Of a stretch of 33,190 nucleotides of DNA, positions 7,351 to 15,628 are shown piece by piece. Position 1 is the stretch's first letter, and the number at the start of each line of letters is the position of its first letter. The translations under genes were made by a program, and so were the position numbers. The notes beneath the pieces were generated by a model. The model was not told the DNA's origin, searched no databases, and worked only from the letters and a program-made list of their open reading frames with translations. The stretch comes from Planctomycetaceae bacterium. GTDB taxonomy: Bacteria > Planctomycetota > Planctomycetia > Planctomycetales > Planctomycetaceae. The stretch lies in the NCBI GenBank assembly GCA_020426515.1, contig JAGQPW010000016.1:24342-57531 (forward strand), given 5' to 3'.

Positions 7351-8343
7351 TCAATTGACGACGTTACGAGGCGCCTCGCCTCGCAACACGCGGCGGCAAT
7401 TTTCGCTTCCCTTGATCCGCATGTCGTCCAGTCCTTCTTCGGAATAGAATGCCGAGTGAGGATTGACGATCAACCGATCATGTGCCGGATGTGATGGATC
7501 ACGCCAGGCCAGCATCACGGGGTCATTGTCCAACGGTGGTTCGACTTCCAGCACATCGAGCGCGGCCCCACGCAGGTGATCGTTGGCCAGTGCGTCCACT
7601 ACAGCCGCAGCATCCACGCAGCCACCACGGGCAGTGTTAACCAGGAACGATCCGGGCTTCATCTGCTGAATTGTCTGAGCGTTGATCATGTGCTGGGTGA
7701 GGTCTGTCCGAGGACAGTGCACGCTGACAACATCAGAGACTTCCAGCAGCTCCGTGAGTTCTTCGCAGCGGGTAATTCCCAGCGCCTTGTCGCGACCATC
7801 GGGGGCAAAGGGATCGTAGAACACAACCCGCATCCCCAGGGCCTTGGCCCGCAGTGCGGCTGCTGTTCCAATTCGTCCGATGCCAATGACTCCGAAGACT
7901 TGATCGCGAATGCGGTGCAAAGGAACCACCTGCTCATAGATCCAGGGGCCCTCTTTGCGCTGCAGGCGGCTGTTCAGATAGTGAATCCCCCGCATCAGCG
8001 TCAGTGCCATACCAATCGCGGAGTCGGCGACTTCTTCTGTTCCGTAGTCCGGAACGTTGGCGACAGGAATACCCCGCTCCCGGGCCGCCGCGCGATCGAC
8101 ATTGTCAAAGCCCACGCCACATCGCACGATCAGCTTGCAGTTCTCCAGTCGATCAATCGTCTTTCGACTGAGCGAAATGAAGTGATACAGCATGATCGCA
8201 TCAGCCTGCTCAATGCGTCCCACGAGGTCCTCCTCGCTGAATGCGTTCAGCGCAACCACCTCGGCAAGATCCCCCAGGATCTGCTGCTCGATGGCCAACG
8301 GCGGACTGATGAAATCGGGAATAACAACTTGAGCACGCGACAT
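7351..8343 (-). CDS. D-isomer-specific 2-hydroxyacid dehydrogenase, CtBP-like
   Basis: This 330-residue protein has the NAD(H)-binding Rossmann motif GVIGIGRIG (151-159) with D178 after the second strand, and the three conserved catalytic positions: R239 in NTARGG, E268 in LEVEPP and H296 in NPHSAFYSEE. The HSAFYSEE segment and the following helix resemble C-terminal-binding-protein-type members of the family rather than classic SerA, and no ACT domain is present. It probably reduces or oxidises a small 2-hydroxy/2-keto acid in the cytoplasm. It lies between rseP (24 bp upstream) and the transporter genes, in an apparent operon that ends with a sugar-acid kinase, so a sugar-acid derivative is a reasonable substrate guess. 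The exact substrate cannot be read from the sequence. Confidence 0.88.
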   Translation of the reverse strand: MSRAQVVIPDFISPPLAIEQQILGDLAEVVALNAFSEEDLVGRIEQADAIMLYHFISLSRKTIDRLENCKLIVRCGVGFDNVDRAAARERGIPVANVPDYGTEEVADSAIGMALTLMRGIHYLNSRLQRKEGPWIYEQVVPLHRIRDQVFGVIGIGRIGTAAALRAKALGMRVVFYDPFAPDGRDKALGITRCEELTELLEVSDVVSVHCPRTDLTQHMINAQTIQQMKPGSFLVNTARGGCVDAAAVVDALANDHLRGAALDVLEVEPPLDNDPVMLAWRDPSHPAHDRLIVNPHSAFYSEEGLDDMRIKGSENCRRVLRGEAPRNVVN

Positions 8344-8367
8344 CGCGAAGGAACCCCTGAGTCAGAA

Positions 8368-10329
8368 CTAGAGTTTCGAAACAAACAGATCGAGGTAAAC
8401 CACAAGGGCAATCAGCGACAACAACATCACCAGCCCCAGCCACGTGGCAATCCCGACAAACTTCTCGTTTGGCTTTCGCTTGGTGATCCCTTCCCAGATG
8501 AGGAACACCATGTGTCCACCATCCAGCACAGGAATAGGCAGGAAGTTGACCACCGCCAGATTGACGCTGATCAATCCCAGGAACCGCACAAAGTGAGAAA
8601 AGCCCATATCCGCAGTTCGGTATGCCGTGCGGGCAATACCAATCGGCCCACTGACCAGCTTGTAGGAAATATCACCAGTCACCAGTCCCCGCAGCGTGAG
8701 GTACACCTGACGAATGGAGTTCACTGTGTGATCCCACCCCATGTGAATGGCATCGTTCAGGGACTCGGCCTTGCGAATGGATGACAACACATCCAGTGAC
8801 AGGCCTCGAAGCGTCTGCAAATACCAATCCGAGGATTCGACCGGCGTAATTTCATTCGTTCGCGGAGCATCGGCCTTGCTGGTGGTCAGCTTGACGATGC
8901 GGGTCCGTGCCGACTCCTGAAGCATCCAGTAGGCGTAGGCCCAGTTCTTTTCGCCAATTTCCATTGTCAGAGTGTCTTCCGCAATCTCGTCGGGTTGTCC
9001 TCCGGGAGCGCGGACGTACTCAATCTTGGTAATGCGGTCGCGAGGCGCAATTTCGAGCGCAGCCGCCGGACCTTCGGCATCGACAGAGAACACCACGGGA
9101 ACCACGAAGTAGGCGAGTCCAATCGAAGGAATCGACAGCGGTGATTCCGGGCTTCCGGGTGGTTCACTCCAGGCCGGGCGGTCTTGTGGAATGACAGTAA
9201 TCTCCTTTTTGACGGGAGCGCCTCCTTCCACTTCTCGCGACAGCGCGATTTTGACTTCCTGGCCAGCGTGCTGACTGAAGTATTCCGTCAGACGAAACGG
9301 ATCGAGATCCTTCTCCACATCGAGGCCATCAATCTTGTTGATGCGATCGTCAGGCAGTATCCCCGCTTCGGCGGCCGGACCACCATTCTGAATGGCCTGC
9401 ACTTTGCCCATCGAGACGCGAAATCCCAGCTCCACTCCCTTTTCAGCGCCCAGCAGGAGATCTTGCTCCGCTCCTTTGCGAATGACGGTCACGTTCACCG
9501 ATTCCGCAGCATGTCGAGACAATTCGGCCAACAGGGCGGAGTAAGTCGCAACAGGCGTTTTGTTCACAGCAATAATCTGATCCAGCTGCTCGAAGCCCGC
9601 CCTCGCAGCGGCCGTTCCGGGCGCAGTGACGGGAAACTTGGTGATATCCGGCGATTCCGGGACCTGCAGTCCCAGCCCATAGCCCACACCAATCTTTCGC
9701 GTGGACGTCTTCTCGGGCTGAACGGTCGTGGTGAGTTCTTCACCATCCGGATGCCGAACACGAATCACCAGATCGCCGCGAGACAGCGCAGTTGCCACCA
9801 TCACATCAGAGAAGTCGTGAATTTCGCGATCATTGATTTCGAGAATTTCATCGCCAGTCCGAATTCCATGCTGCCAGGCCGGCATCCCAACCTGAACGTA
9901 GCCGACAACACGCTCGGGAACCTGCACTCCTGCACTGAACGCAATCACGAAGAACATCAATCCAGTGATGATGTTCATGATCACGCCAGCCGAAATGATG
10001 GCCATTCTCTGGGGGACACTCTTGGCGGTGTAGGAACGCGGGTCCTCGGCGATTTCCGCATCGGTCATTTCGCCGGGATCCATGTCATCCTGACCCCGCA
10101 TCTTCACGTAGCCGCCCAGGGGCAACAGACTGAGTGCATACTCGGTTTCGCCCCATTTGCGAGCCAGGATGACCGGTCCAAAGCCGATGCTGAAGCGTTC
10201 CACGTACACCCCGCACCACTTCGCGACGAAGAAGTGTCCGAGTTCGTGGAAGAAGATCACCAACCCCAGTCCCAGGGCGGTGATGAGAATATTCAAAGCG
10301 GCCCCCGGGCTGATCAGCGCGAGAGTCAT
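8368..10329 (-). CDS. rseP: RseP-type site-2 zinc metalloprotease with expanded PDZ region
   Basis: From the ATG at 10329 the protein is about 653 residues, well above the roughly 450 of E. coli RseP. The M50 active site HELGH is at 28-32 in the first membrane helix, and the third zinc ligand lies in VLDGGH (D about 603) near the C-terminus. Between them are three or four PDZ-like segments, visible as repeated A-x-x-A-G/GD-x-I motifs (for example GIRTGDEILEIN, GILPDDRINKIDG and a degenerate IAPRDRITKIE). The enzyme cleaves membrane-embedded substrates such as anti-sigma factors in envelope stress. Start choice is open: ATG 10329 falls just after the dxr stop; a TTG at 10344 has GGAGG 7 nt upstream; a further TTG is at 10368. 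The dxr-rseP neighbourhood is common in bacteria. Confidence 0.93.
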   Translation of the reverse strand: MTLALISPGAALNILITALGLGLVIFFHELGHFFVAKWCGVYVERFSIGFGPVILARKWGETEYALSLLPLGGYVKMRGQDDMDPGEMTDAEIAEDPRSYTAKSVPQRMAIISAGVIMNIITGLMFFVIAFSAGVQVPERVVGYVQVGMPAWQHGIRTGDEILEINDREIHDFSDVMVATALSRGDLVIRVRHPDGEELTTTVQPEKTSTRKIGVGYGLGLQVPESPDITKFPVTAPGTAAARAGFEQLDQIIAVNKTPVATYSALLAELSRHAAESVNVTVIRKGAEQDLLLGAEKGVELGFRVSMGKVQAIQNGGPAAEAGILPDDRINKIDGLDVEKDLDPFRLTEYFSQHAGQEVKIALSREVEGGAPVKKEITVIPQDRPAWSEPPGSPESPLSIPSIGLAYFVVPVVFSVDAEGPAAALEIAPRDRITKIEYVRAPGGQPDEIAEDTLTMEIGEKNWAYAYWMLQESARTRIVKLTTSKADAPRTNEITPVESSDWYLQTLRGLSLDVLSSIRKAESLNDAIHMGWDHTVNSIRQVYLTLRGLVTGDISYKLVSGPIGIARTAYRTADMGFSHFVRFLGLISVNLAVVNFLPIPVLDGGHMVFLIWEGITKRKPNEKFVGIATWLGLVMLLSLIALVVYLDLFVSKL

Positions 10330-10337
10330 AAGCGAAC

Positions 10338-11534
10338 TTACCAACGGAGTGCCTCCTGCCGAGCCCAACGGTCCAGACGAAGAAGTTCGTCCAGCGTCGG
10401 TTCGGATTCAAATGTGTGGGCTTCAAGAACTGAGCGACACAGTCGCGGAATATCGGTGAATCGCAGTTCCTTTTGCAGGAAACGCTCCACCGCAACTTCA
10501 TTCGCAGCGTTGAGCACGGCCCCGGCTGTCCCGCCCTGCTCCGCCACCTCAAATCCAAGCTTGAGCGCCGGAAACCGCTCAGGATCGGGTGGTTCAAACC
10601 GCAAGTCAAATGCTCGTGTAAAATCCATCCGGGGACCGACAGCTTCCAGCCGCTCCGGCCAGCTGAGAGCATACTGAATGGGCAGCCTCATGTCGGGCGG
10701 AGACATTTGAGCGAGAACCGACCCGTCCGCGAACTCCACCAGGGAATGCACAATGGACGATGGATGAATAACCACTTCAATCTCATCCACGCGCAGATCG
10801 AACAGCCAGCGGGCTTCGATAATCTCCAGCGCCTTGTTCATCATGGTGGCGGAATCGATGGTAATTTTGGGCCCCATGTCCCATGTGGGATGGGCCAGAG
10901 CCTGCTCGATCGTGACGGAGTCGATCCGTTCTGTCGACCAGTCTCGAAACGGGCCGCCACTCGCAGTAAGAATGACCCGCCGCACGTCTTCGCGACGACC
11001 GGCTTGCATCGCCTGAAAGATCGCGTTGTGCTCGCTGTCCACTGGCAGAAGTGTGGCCCCGGAACGCTGCACCAGATTCATCACCAGCGGCCCCGCCACG
11101 ACCAGCGTTTCCTTGTTGGCAAACGCGACTCGCTTCCCGGCCTCCAACGCTGCCCACGTGCCGTGCAGTCCTGCGGCTCCAACAATGCCGGAGACAACCG
11201 TATCGACATCTGGATGGGCGGCCACTTCGGACACCGCGTCTGGGCCAAACCGCAAATCGACACCGGGAGGAAACAGGCTCCGATCAATATCGACCGGAGA
11301 CACCCCCGTCAGAATGGCAACGCGAGGTTGAAACTCGTGACACTGAGCCGCCAGTTCTCGCCATCGGCGATGGGCCGTCAGCACAAGCGGCGAAAACCGG
11401 GACGCGTGCGCACGAATGACGCTGAGGCAACTGGTTCCAATGGAACCCGTTGACCCCAGAATGGCGACCTGCTGAACACGCGCTCCCTCGACCACTGTGT
11501 CACTTCCTAGAGACAGCCTGCCCTGGAGCAACAT
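10338..11534 (-). CDS. dxr: 1-deoxy-D-xylulose-5-phosphate reductoisomerase
   Basis: The 398-residue product (ATG at 11534) carries the full Dxr signature: NADPH-binding GSTGSIG (27-33), NKETLVVAG, the metal/substrate site [11 protein letters not shown], the flexible-loop region [11 protein letters not shown] with HPTWDMG, the [16 protein letters not shown] block and [12 protein letters not shown]. It converts DXP to MEP with NADPH and a divalent metal, the committed step of the MEP isoprenoid pathway. The frame remains open to 11732, but the extra N-terminal residues do not resemble Dxr. ATG 11534 has AGGA 8 nt upstream; GTG 11495 has AGGAAG 7 nt upstream and would give a 385-residue protein closer to the family start. 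It is the first gene of the leftward run; the stop nearly abuts rseP. Confidence 0.95.
   Translation of the reverse strand: MLLQGRLSLGSDTVVEGARVQQVAILGSTGSIGTSCLSVIRAHASRFSPLVLTAHRRWRELAAQCHEFQPRVAILTGVSPVDIDRSLFPPGVDLRFGPDAVSEVAAHPDVDTVVSGIVGAAGLHGTWAALEAGKRVAFANKETLVVAGPLVMNLVQRSGATLLPVDSEHNAIFQAMQAGRREDVRRVILTASGGPFRDWSTERIDSVTIEQALAHPTWDMGPKITIDSATMMNKALEIIEARWLFDLRVDEIEVVIHPSSIVHSLVEFADGSVLAQMSPPDMRLPIQYALSWPERLEAVGPRMDFTRAFDLRFEPPDPERFPALKLGFEVAEQGGTAGAVLNAANEVAVERFLQKELRFTDIPRLCRSVLEAHTFESEPTLDELLRLDRWARQEALRW
11503..11508 (-). promoter_or_regulatory. dxr: Alternative ribosome binding site for dxr (GTG start at 11495)
   Basis: On the minus strand AGGAAG is followed by 7 nt and GTG. 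This start places the Rossmann strand nine or so residues from the N-terminus, as in typical Dxr proteins, and competes with the ATG at 11534. Confidence 0.4.
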
Positions 11535-11831
11535 CGAGGCATTCCTGCATCGCCCTCGGAATTCGGCGACACAACTTGAAACAGGCCTGCGATTTGGACG
11601 TCCAGACGACCAGAACCTTGGTGAGCCGGGATCATAGGTGCCGGGCGACGCCAGTCGCAAGGGGTGTTGCCCATGCTGGATGGCTCGGACGCACGTTACT
11701 TTTAAACAAGTTTCTGCGATATTCTCCCACACTCATTGGGCAAGACCTTGTTCCACAGCCCACGATTTCCATAATCTCTGAGCCAGTTTGGAACTTCCTC
11801 CCCTGTTGACGAACGCCGTCACCCCGCGTCT
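11535..11831. other. Divergent dxr-metF intergenic region
   Basis: About 297 bases separate the two divergent genes and must hold both promoters. The only notably AT-rich part is about 11695-11725, containing TTTTAAACAAG and TGCGATATT, the latter fitting an extended -10 element reading rightward. No hairpin resembling a known riboswitch and no clear Shine-Dalgarno before metF are apparent. I see no gene here. Confidence 0.45.
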
Positions 11832-12710
11832 ATGCGATTGCCAGAGATTTTTCAGCAGCGACAGCCTGCCATCTCCATCGAGATCTTTCCTCCCAAAAGC
11901 AGCCAGGGAGATACCGCCCTGTTCGCATCGCTGGAACGGCTGGCTTCATTTCAGCCAGCTTTCATTTCCTGCACCTATGGGGCCGGAGGCAGCACCCGAT
12001 CGCGAACCGTTGAACTCTGTCAGCAAATCCAGAGTCAGTTTCAAATCCCAACCACAGCGCACTTTACATGTGTTGGGTCCACACGAGTCGAACTTCAGGA
12101 CTGGCTGACCTACGCGAGCGAGGCCGGCATCCAGAACATTATGGCGCTGCGTGGCGATCCTCCCCAGGGACAGGAATCGTTCCAGCAGGTGGAAGGCGGC
12201 CTCTCCTATGCGAATGAACTGGTCAGCCTGATCCGTGAACACTCTCCAAACATGGGGATCGGCGTCGCCGGGTACCCGGAAAAACACCCCGAAGCCCCAA
12301 ACCTGCCCACGGATCTCGACAATCTGAAGCGCAAGGTCGATGCGGGTGCTGACGCGGTATTCACGCAGTTGTTCTACGAAAACAGCAATTTCTTCCGTTT
12401 CCGGGATGCCTGCCGTGCTCGCGATATCGCGATCCCTATCGTCCCCGGAATCATGCCCATTACGGAGTTCGCCCGCATCAAACGGATTACCAGTATGTGC
12501 GGGGCCATCTTCCCGACTGAACTGGCCAGCCGCCTGGAAGCCGTACAGGAGGATTCCGCCGCTCAGTTCGAAATTGGCGTAAATTATGCCATCGAACAGT
12601 GCGAGCAACTGTTACAGGCGGGCGTTCCCGGCATTCACTTTTATGCCCTGAACAAATCCGAGGCCTGCGATCGAATTCTTGCGGCTTTGGGCGTGCCGCA
12701 AAACGGTTAA
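11832..12710 (+). CDS. metF: 5,10-methylenetetrahydrofolate reductase
   Basis: The 292-residue protein has the length of bacterial MetF. It shows the FAD/folate TIM-barrel landmarks ISIEIFPPK (E17 is the expected catalytic acid), [11 protein letters not shown] (46-56), TAHFTCVG, and [11 protein letters not shown]. The central region has [14 protein letters not shown] and a FVPGIMP-like segment, IVPGIMPI. It reduces methylene-THF to methyl-THF for methionine synthesis, using NADH and FAD in the cytoplasm. The start ATG has no obvious Shine-Dalgarno, which is common in planctomycetes. The STAS gene follows on the same strand after 132 bp that contains inverted repeats. Confidence 0.95.
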   Translation: MRLPEIFQQRQPAISIEIFPPKSSQGDTALFASLERLASFQPAFISCTYGAGGSTRSRTVELCQQIQSQFQIPTTAHFTCVGSTRVELQDWLTYASEAGIQNIMALRGDPPQGQESFQQVEGGLSYANELVSLIREHSPNMGIGVAGYPEKHPEAPNLPTDLDNLKRKVDAGADAVFTQLFYENSNFFRFRDACRARDIAIPIVPGIMPITEFARIKRITSMCGAIFPTELASRLEAVQEDSAAQFEIGVNYAIEQCEQLLQAGVPGIHFYALNKSEACDRILAALGVPQNG

Positions 12711-12713
12711 ACA

Positions 12714-12818
12714 GCCCGAACGGCTTCGTTCCGATTCACGTTCCCCTCCATCTGGCGAATTGACCGCCAAGACGATACGCTTACTGAGAATTGTCTCCGT
12801 TCGGGCCTCATCGGAGAC
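12714..12818 (+). promoter_or_regulatory. Mutually exclusive inverted repeats in the metF-STAS intergenic region
   Basis: A perfect 10-bp inverted repeat pairs GCCCGAACGG (12714-12723, four bases after the metF stop) with CCGTTCGGGC (12797-12806). A second, local hairpin pairs GTCTCCG (12793-12799) with CGGAGAC (12812-12818), with a 12-nt loop. The two share bases 12797-12799, so in RNA they cannot both form fully. The result could be a metF terminator/processing signal or a leader that switches expression of the STAS gene at 12843. No T-run follows. The pairing is read directly; the function is inference. Confidence 0.4.
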
Positions 12819-12842
12819 TGGCTTGGCTCCGGAATTGCGTCG

Positions 12843-13202
12843 ATGCAGCACCTGAAAATTTTCAAACTGGATAAGGTCGGTTCAACGCTGTGCATTACGC
12901 CACAGAGTGAGAACAGTGGGTTCCGTTATCAGGATCTGCACATCGAGGCGAATGCAATCCGCGGCCAGTTGATGAAGCCCGAGAACAAGAACCTGATAAT
13001 CGATCTCAGGCAGATGGATTACTTTGGCTCCGAATTCATCGGTGCCCTTGTTTCGATGTTGCGAGAAGTCCGCAACCGAGGCGGGAAGGCCTGCTTTTGC
13101 TGTGCACGACCTCAGATGCTCCAGGTCCTGCAGAACATGAGCCTCTTCCGCTTGTGGCCCCATCATGACACCCGCGAAGAAGCACTCGCTGCCATCGAAT
13201 AG
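12843..13202 (+). CDS. STAS-domain protein, anti-sigma factor antagonist-like
   Basis: The 119-residue single-domain protein has the STAS core: a strand-helix N-terminal part, then NLIIDLRQMDYFGSEFIGAL (50-69), a helix SMLREVRNRGG, and a KACFCCA strand with a following LQVLQNMSLFRLW helix. S63 is at the position of the phosphorylatable Ser in SpoIIAA/RsbV-type antagonists (usually preceded by D/S). Such proteins bind anti-sigma kinases or act in stressosome-like or polarity signalling. No anti-sigma kinase or sigma factor lies beside it, so its partner is unknown. It follows metF on the same strand; the structured gap before it may regulate it. Confidence 0.85.
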   Translation: MQHLKIFKLDKVGSTLCITPQSENSGFRYQDLHIEANAIRGQLMKPENKNLIIDLRQMDYFGSEFIGALVSMLREVRNRGGKACFCCARPQMLQVLQNMSLFRLWPHHDTREEALAAIE

Positions 13203-13228
13203 CGGGCCTCGCAAACCGTGAGGGCCCT

Positions 13229-14248
13229 CTAAGCCAGTCGGCTGCCGTACTGCTGCTCGTAGTACTTCAGGTAGTCGCCGCTGCGAATGCGGGCCACCCA
13301 GTCCTGGTGCGAGAGATACCAGTCGATCGTTTCCTGCAGGCCCTGCTCGAACCGCACCTGCGGACGCCAGCCGAGTTCTTCTTCCGCCTTGCGGCAGTCA
13401 ATCGCGTACCGCAGGTCATGACCGGGACGATCGGTCACGTAGCGGATGAGGTTCTCGCCCTTCCCCAGCAGTTTGAGCAGCGTCTTCGTCAGGACGATGT
13501 TCGGCAACTCGGTTCGTCCACCAAAGTTGTAGACTTCACCCACGCGCCCACGCAGCAAAGCCGCCTCGATTCCGCGGCAGTGATCCAGCACGTGAATCCA
13601 GTCGCGAATGTTTTCTCCCGTGCCATACACCGGGACCGCCTCGTCCTTGAGCAGGTTGGAAATGAACAGCGGAATCAGCTTTTCAGGAAACTGATAGGGC
13701 CCATAATTATTGGAACACCGCGTGATGACTGCAGGAAAGCCAAACGTGTGGACGTAGCCCCGCACCAGCAGGTCGGCCGCCGCCTTGGAACTGGAGTACG
13801 GACTGTTGGGAGCCAGCGGCGTCTCTTCGGTGAAAAAACCTTCGGCCCCCAGCGATCCGTAAACCTCATCGGTCGAAACCTGAAGATAACGGGGCACTTC
13901 GGCCCGTCGGCAGGCATCCATCAGCACCTGCGTACCCACGATGTTCGTCTGTACAAACGGCCCGGAATCGAGAATGCTGCGGTCAACGTGACTCTCCGCC
14001 GCGAAGTTAACCACCGCATCCACTGGTGCCTCGGCGAGAACGGTATCGATAAACGACTGATCGCCGATGTCGCCGCGACGAAACGCATAACGGTCATTGC
14101 CGGATAGATCGGCAAGGTTCTCAAGATTCCCCGCGTACGTCAGCTTATCGATATTCACGATCGACAACTCACGATGAGTTTCGAGCATGAGCCGCACAAA
14201 GTTGGAGCCGATAAAGCCACAACCGCCGGTCACTACTATCCGATGCAT
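13229..14248 (-). CDS. rfbB: dTDP-glucose 4,6-dehydratase
   Basis: From the ATG at 14248 the product is 339 residues, the usual RfbB length; the frame is open 75 bases further upstream, but that part has no family match. NAD-binding TGGCGFIGSN (7-16) is at the N-terminus, catalytic T126-D127-E128 in STDEVYG, and Y151/K155 in the YxxxK motif YSSSK. The SNNYGPYQFPEKLIPLFI block is typical of this enzyme. It converts dTDP-glucose to dTDP-4-keto-6-deoxyglucose, the first committed step toward dTDP-rhamnose and other deoxysugars of the cell surface. The partner genes rfbA, rfbC and rfbD are absent from the window, so here the gene stands alone. Confidence 0.95.
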   Translation of the reverse strand: MHRIVVTGGCGFIGSNFVRLMLETHRELSIVNIDKLTYAGNLENLADLSGNDRYAFRRGDIGDQSFIDTVLAEAPVDAVVNFAAESHVDRSILDSGPFVQTNIVGTQVLMDACRRAEVPRYLQVSTDEVYGSLGAEGFFTEETPLAPNSPYSSSKAAADLLVRGYVHTFGFPAVITRCSNNYGPYQFPEKLIPLFISNLLKDEAVPVYGTGENIRDWIHVLDHCRGIEAALLRGRVGEVYNFGGRTELPNIVLTKTLLKLLGKGENLIRYVTDRPGHDLRYAIDCRKAEEELGWRPQVRFEQGLQETIDWYLSHQDWVARIRSGDYLKYYEQQYGSRLA

Positions 14249-14331
14249 CAGACAGAATTCCGTTTCGAGTCCACAGGACGACAGGGCCATCACACGTTCA
14301 TTTGCGTCGCATGGCCCTTCCATTGCCGTAA

Positions 14332-15516
14332 TCAGTCAGCCTTCAGGTCGAAGGCAAATTCGTTCGTGCCGGGAACAATTGTCGCGGTCAACATCCCCGC
14401 AGAGATCACTTCGGAATCTTCCAGCGTCGGACGAGGTTCCACGCTCCCCCAGTTCAGAACGGTCACATTCTGAGGACCAACAACAGGACCGGCGACAGCA
14501 TTGATCCGATAATTGCCTCGCGACACCATGGCCCAGGCCACTGGCAAATTGCCGCCAGCCTGCGGCTCAAAGGCGATTGTGCCCCACCGCAATGGCTCCC
14601 CGTTGAATTGAATTGTGCCCGAAACAGCGGCTCGTGGCGCGGCGGCCAGAAAGTTATTCACTTTGAGCCAGTCAGCCAGTCGCTCAGTCCACGTGGAGAG
14701 TACGGGATTCTTCGGTGCCAGCCCCACGCCGTGTGGCCCCTGCTGGTAAACATGCAGTTCCGCGGACACACCATGTTCGATCAAGGCCCGAAAATAGACC
14801 AGGCTGTTCTGCACCGGCACTCCGGTATCCTCACGGGTGTGGAACAGGAATGTCGGCGGCGTATCTTTGGTGATCTGTGTTTCGTTCGACATGGACTCCA
14901 CCAGTTCCTGTGGCGGGTCATTTCCCAGAAGATTTCGCTTGGATCCGGTATGTCCAAAGCTCGACTTCATGCTGATCACGGGATAACAGAGAATGGCGAA
15001 GTCGGGCCGCGAACTCTGCTTCGCGACGACATCAGCGCTGTCTGCATCGCCGGAGTCGTAATGCGTGGAGACCGTGGAGGCAAGATGACCACCGGCAGAG
15101 AAGCCCATAATGCCCACGCGTTGCGGATCAATCTTGAGTTCATCGGCATGAGCACGCACGTAGCGAATCGCGCGAGACGCATCCTGCAGCGGAGCGGGAT
15201 GGTGATACTTGGGGCCGAGGCGGTACTTGACGACAATGCCCGTCACTCCGATGGTATTGAACCACTTGGCAACCTGATGACCTTCGTGATCAAAGGCCAG
15301 CGCCCCGTAGCCGCCGCCGGGACAGATCACAACGGCACAGCCCGTGCGGTTGGCTTCATCAGCCGGATAGATTCGAATCGAAGGCTTATCAACATCGTCT
15401 GTCCCCATCGCCCCCGGAGCGCCATCCGGCCACAACAGGATTGGCTCTGGGCCTTGAGCCCATACGGGAGCCGCCACAACCAGCGACAACGTCATCCACA
15501 CAATCGAACGCAGCAT
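14332..15516 (-). CDS. Secreted alpha/beta-hydrolase (acetyl-xylan-esterase/BD-FAE-like) with extra C-terminal beta domain
   Basis: The 394-residue protein begins with a signal peptide (about 1-20, ending VWAQG). The hydrolase domain follows: oxyanion region CPGGGY (65-70), nucleophile S140 in GFSAGGH, D230 in HTREDTGVP and H262 in GPHGVGL. This arrangement is typical of exported planctomycete esterases that act on acylated polysaccharides. Residues about 296-394 form a separate module beginning AAVSGTIQFNGEPLRWGTIAFEP, which resembles the small beta-sandwich (carboxypeptidase-regulatory-like) proteins that planctomycetes usually encode as stand-alone lipoproteins. The fusion is the odd point. 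The substrate is unknown; polysaccharide deacylation is inference from the family. Confidence 0.86.
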   Translation of the reverse strand: MLRSIVWMTLSLVVAAPVWAQGPEPILLWPDGAPGAMGTDDVDKPSIRIYPADEANRTGCAVVICPGGGYGALAFDHEGHQVAKWFNTIGVTGIVVKYRLGPKYHHPAPLQDASRAIRYVRAHADELKIDPQRVGIMGFSAGGHLASTVSTHYDSGDADSADVVAKQSSRPDFAILCYPVISMKSSFGHTGSKRNLLGNDPPQELVESMSNETQITKDTPPTFLFHTREDTGVPVQNSLVYFRALIEHGVSAELHVYQQGPHGVGLAPKNPVLSTWTERLADWLKVNNFLAAAPRAAVSGTIQFNGEPLRWGTIAFEPQAGGNLPVAWAMVSRGNYRINAVAGPVVGPQNVTVLNWGSVEPRPTLEDSEVISAGMLTATIVPGTNEFAFDLKAD

Positions 15517-15628
15517 TTTGTGCTCTTTCTCGGCTGAAGCAATGAATCGTCTCGCGTGATCATACAGAAATCAGACCACGTCGAGTCAATTCCGAGATCG
15601 AAACAACAGAAGTTGGGGCGAACGAGCG

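Noticed and set aside
9184..10677. A 497-codon rightward open frame opposite rseP and dxr
   Set aside because: It spans the junction of two clear genes and has shadow-type composition.
1240..11726. The 12-mer TGCGATATTCTC present at 1240-1251 and at 11715-11726, both in divergent gaps
   Set aside because: Shared 12-mers are expected by chance in 33 kb; the match to an extended -10 is modest and neither copy has a good -35.
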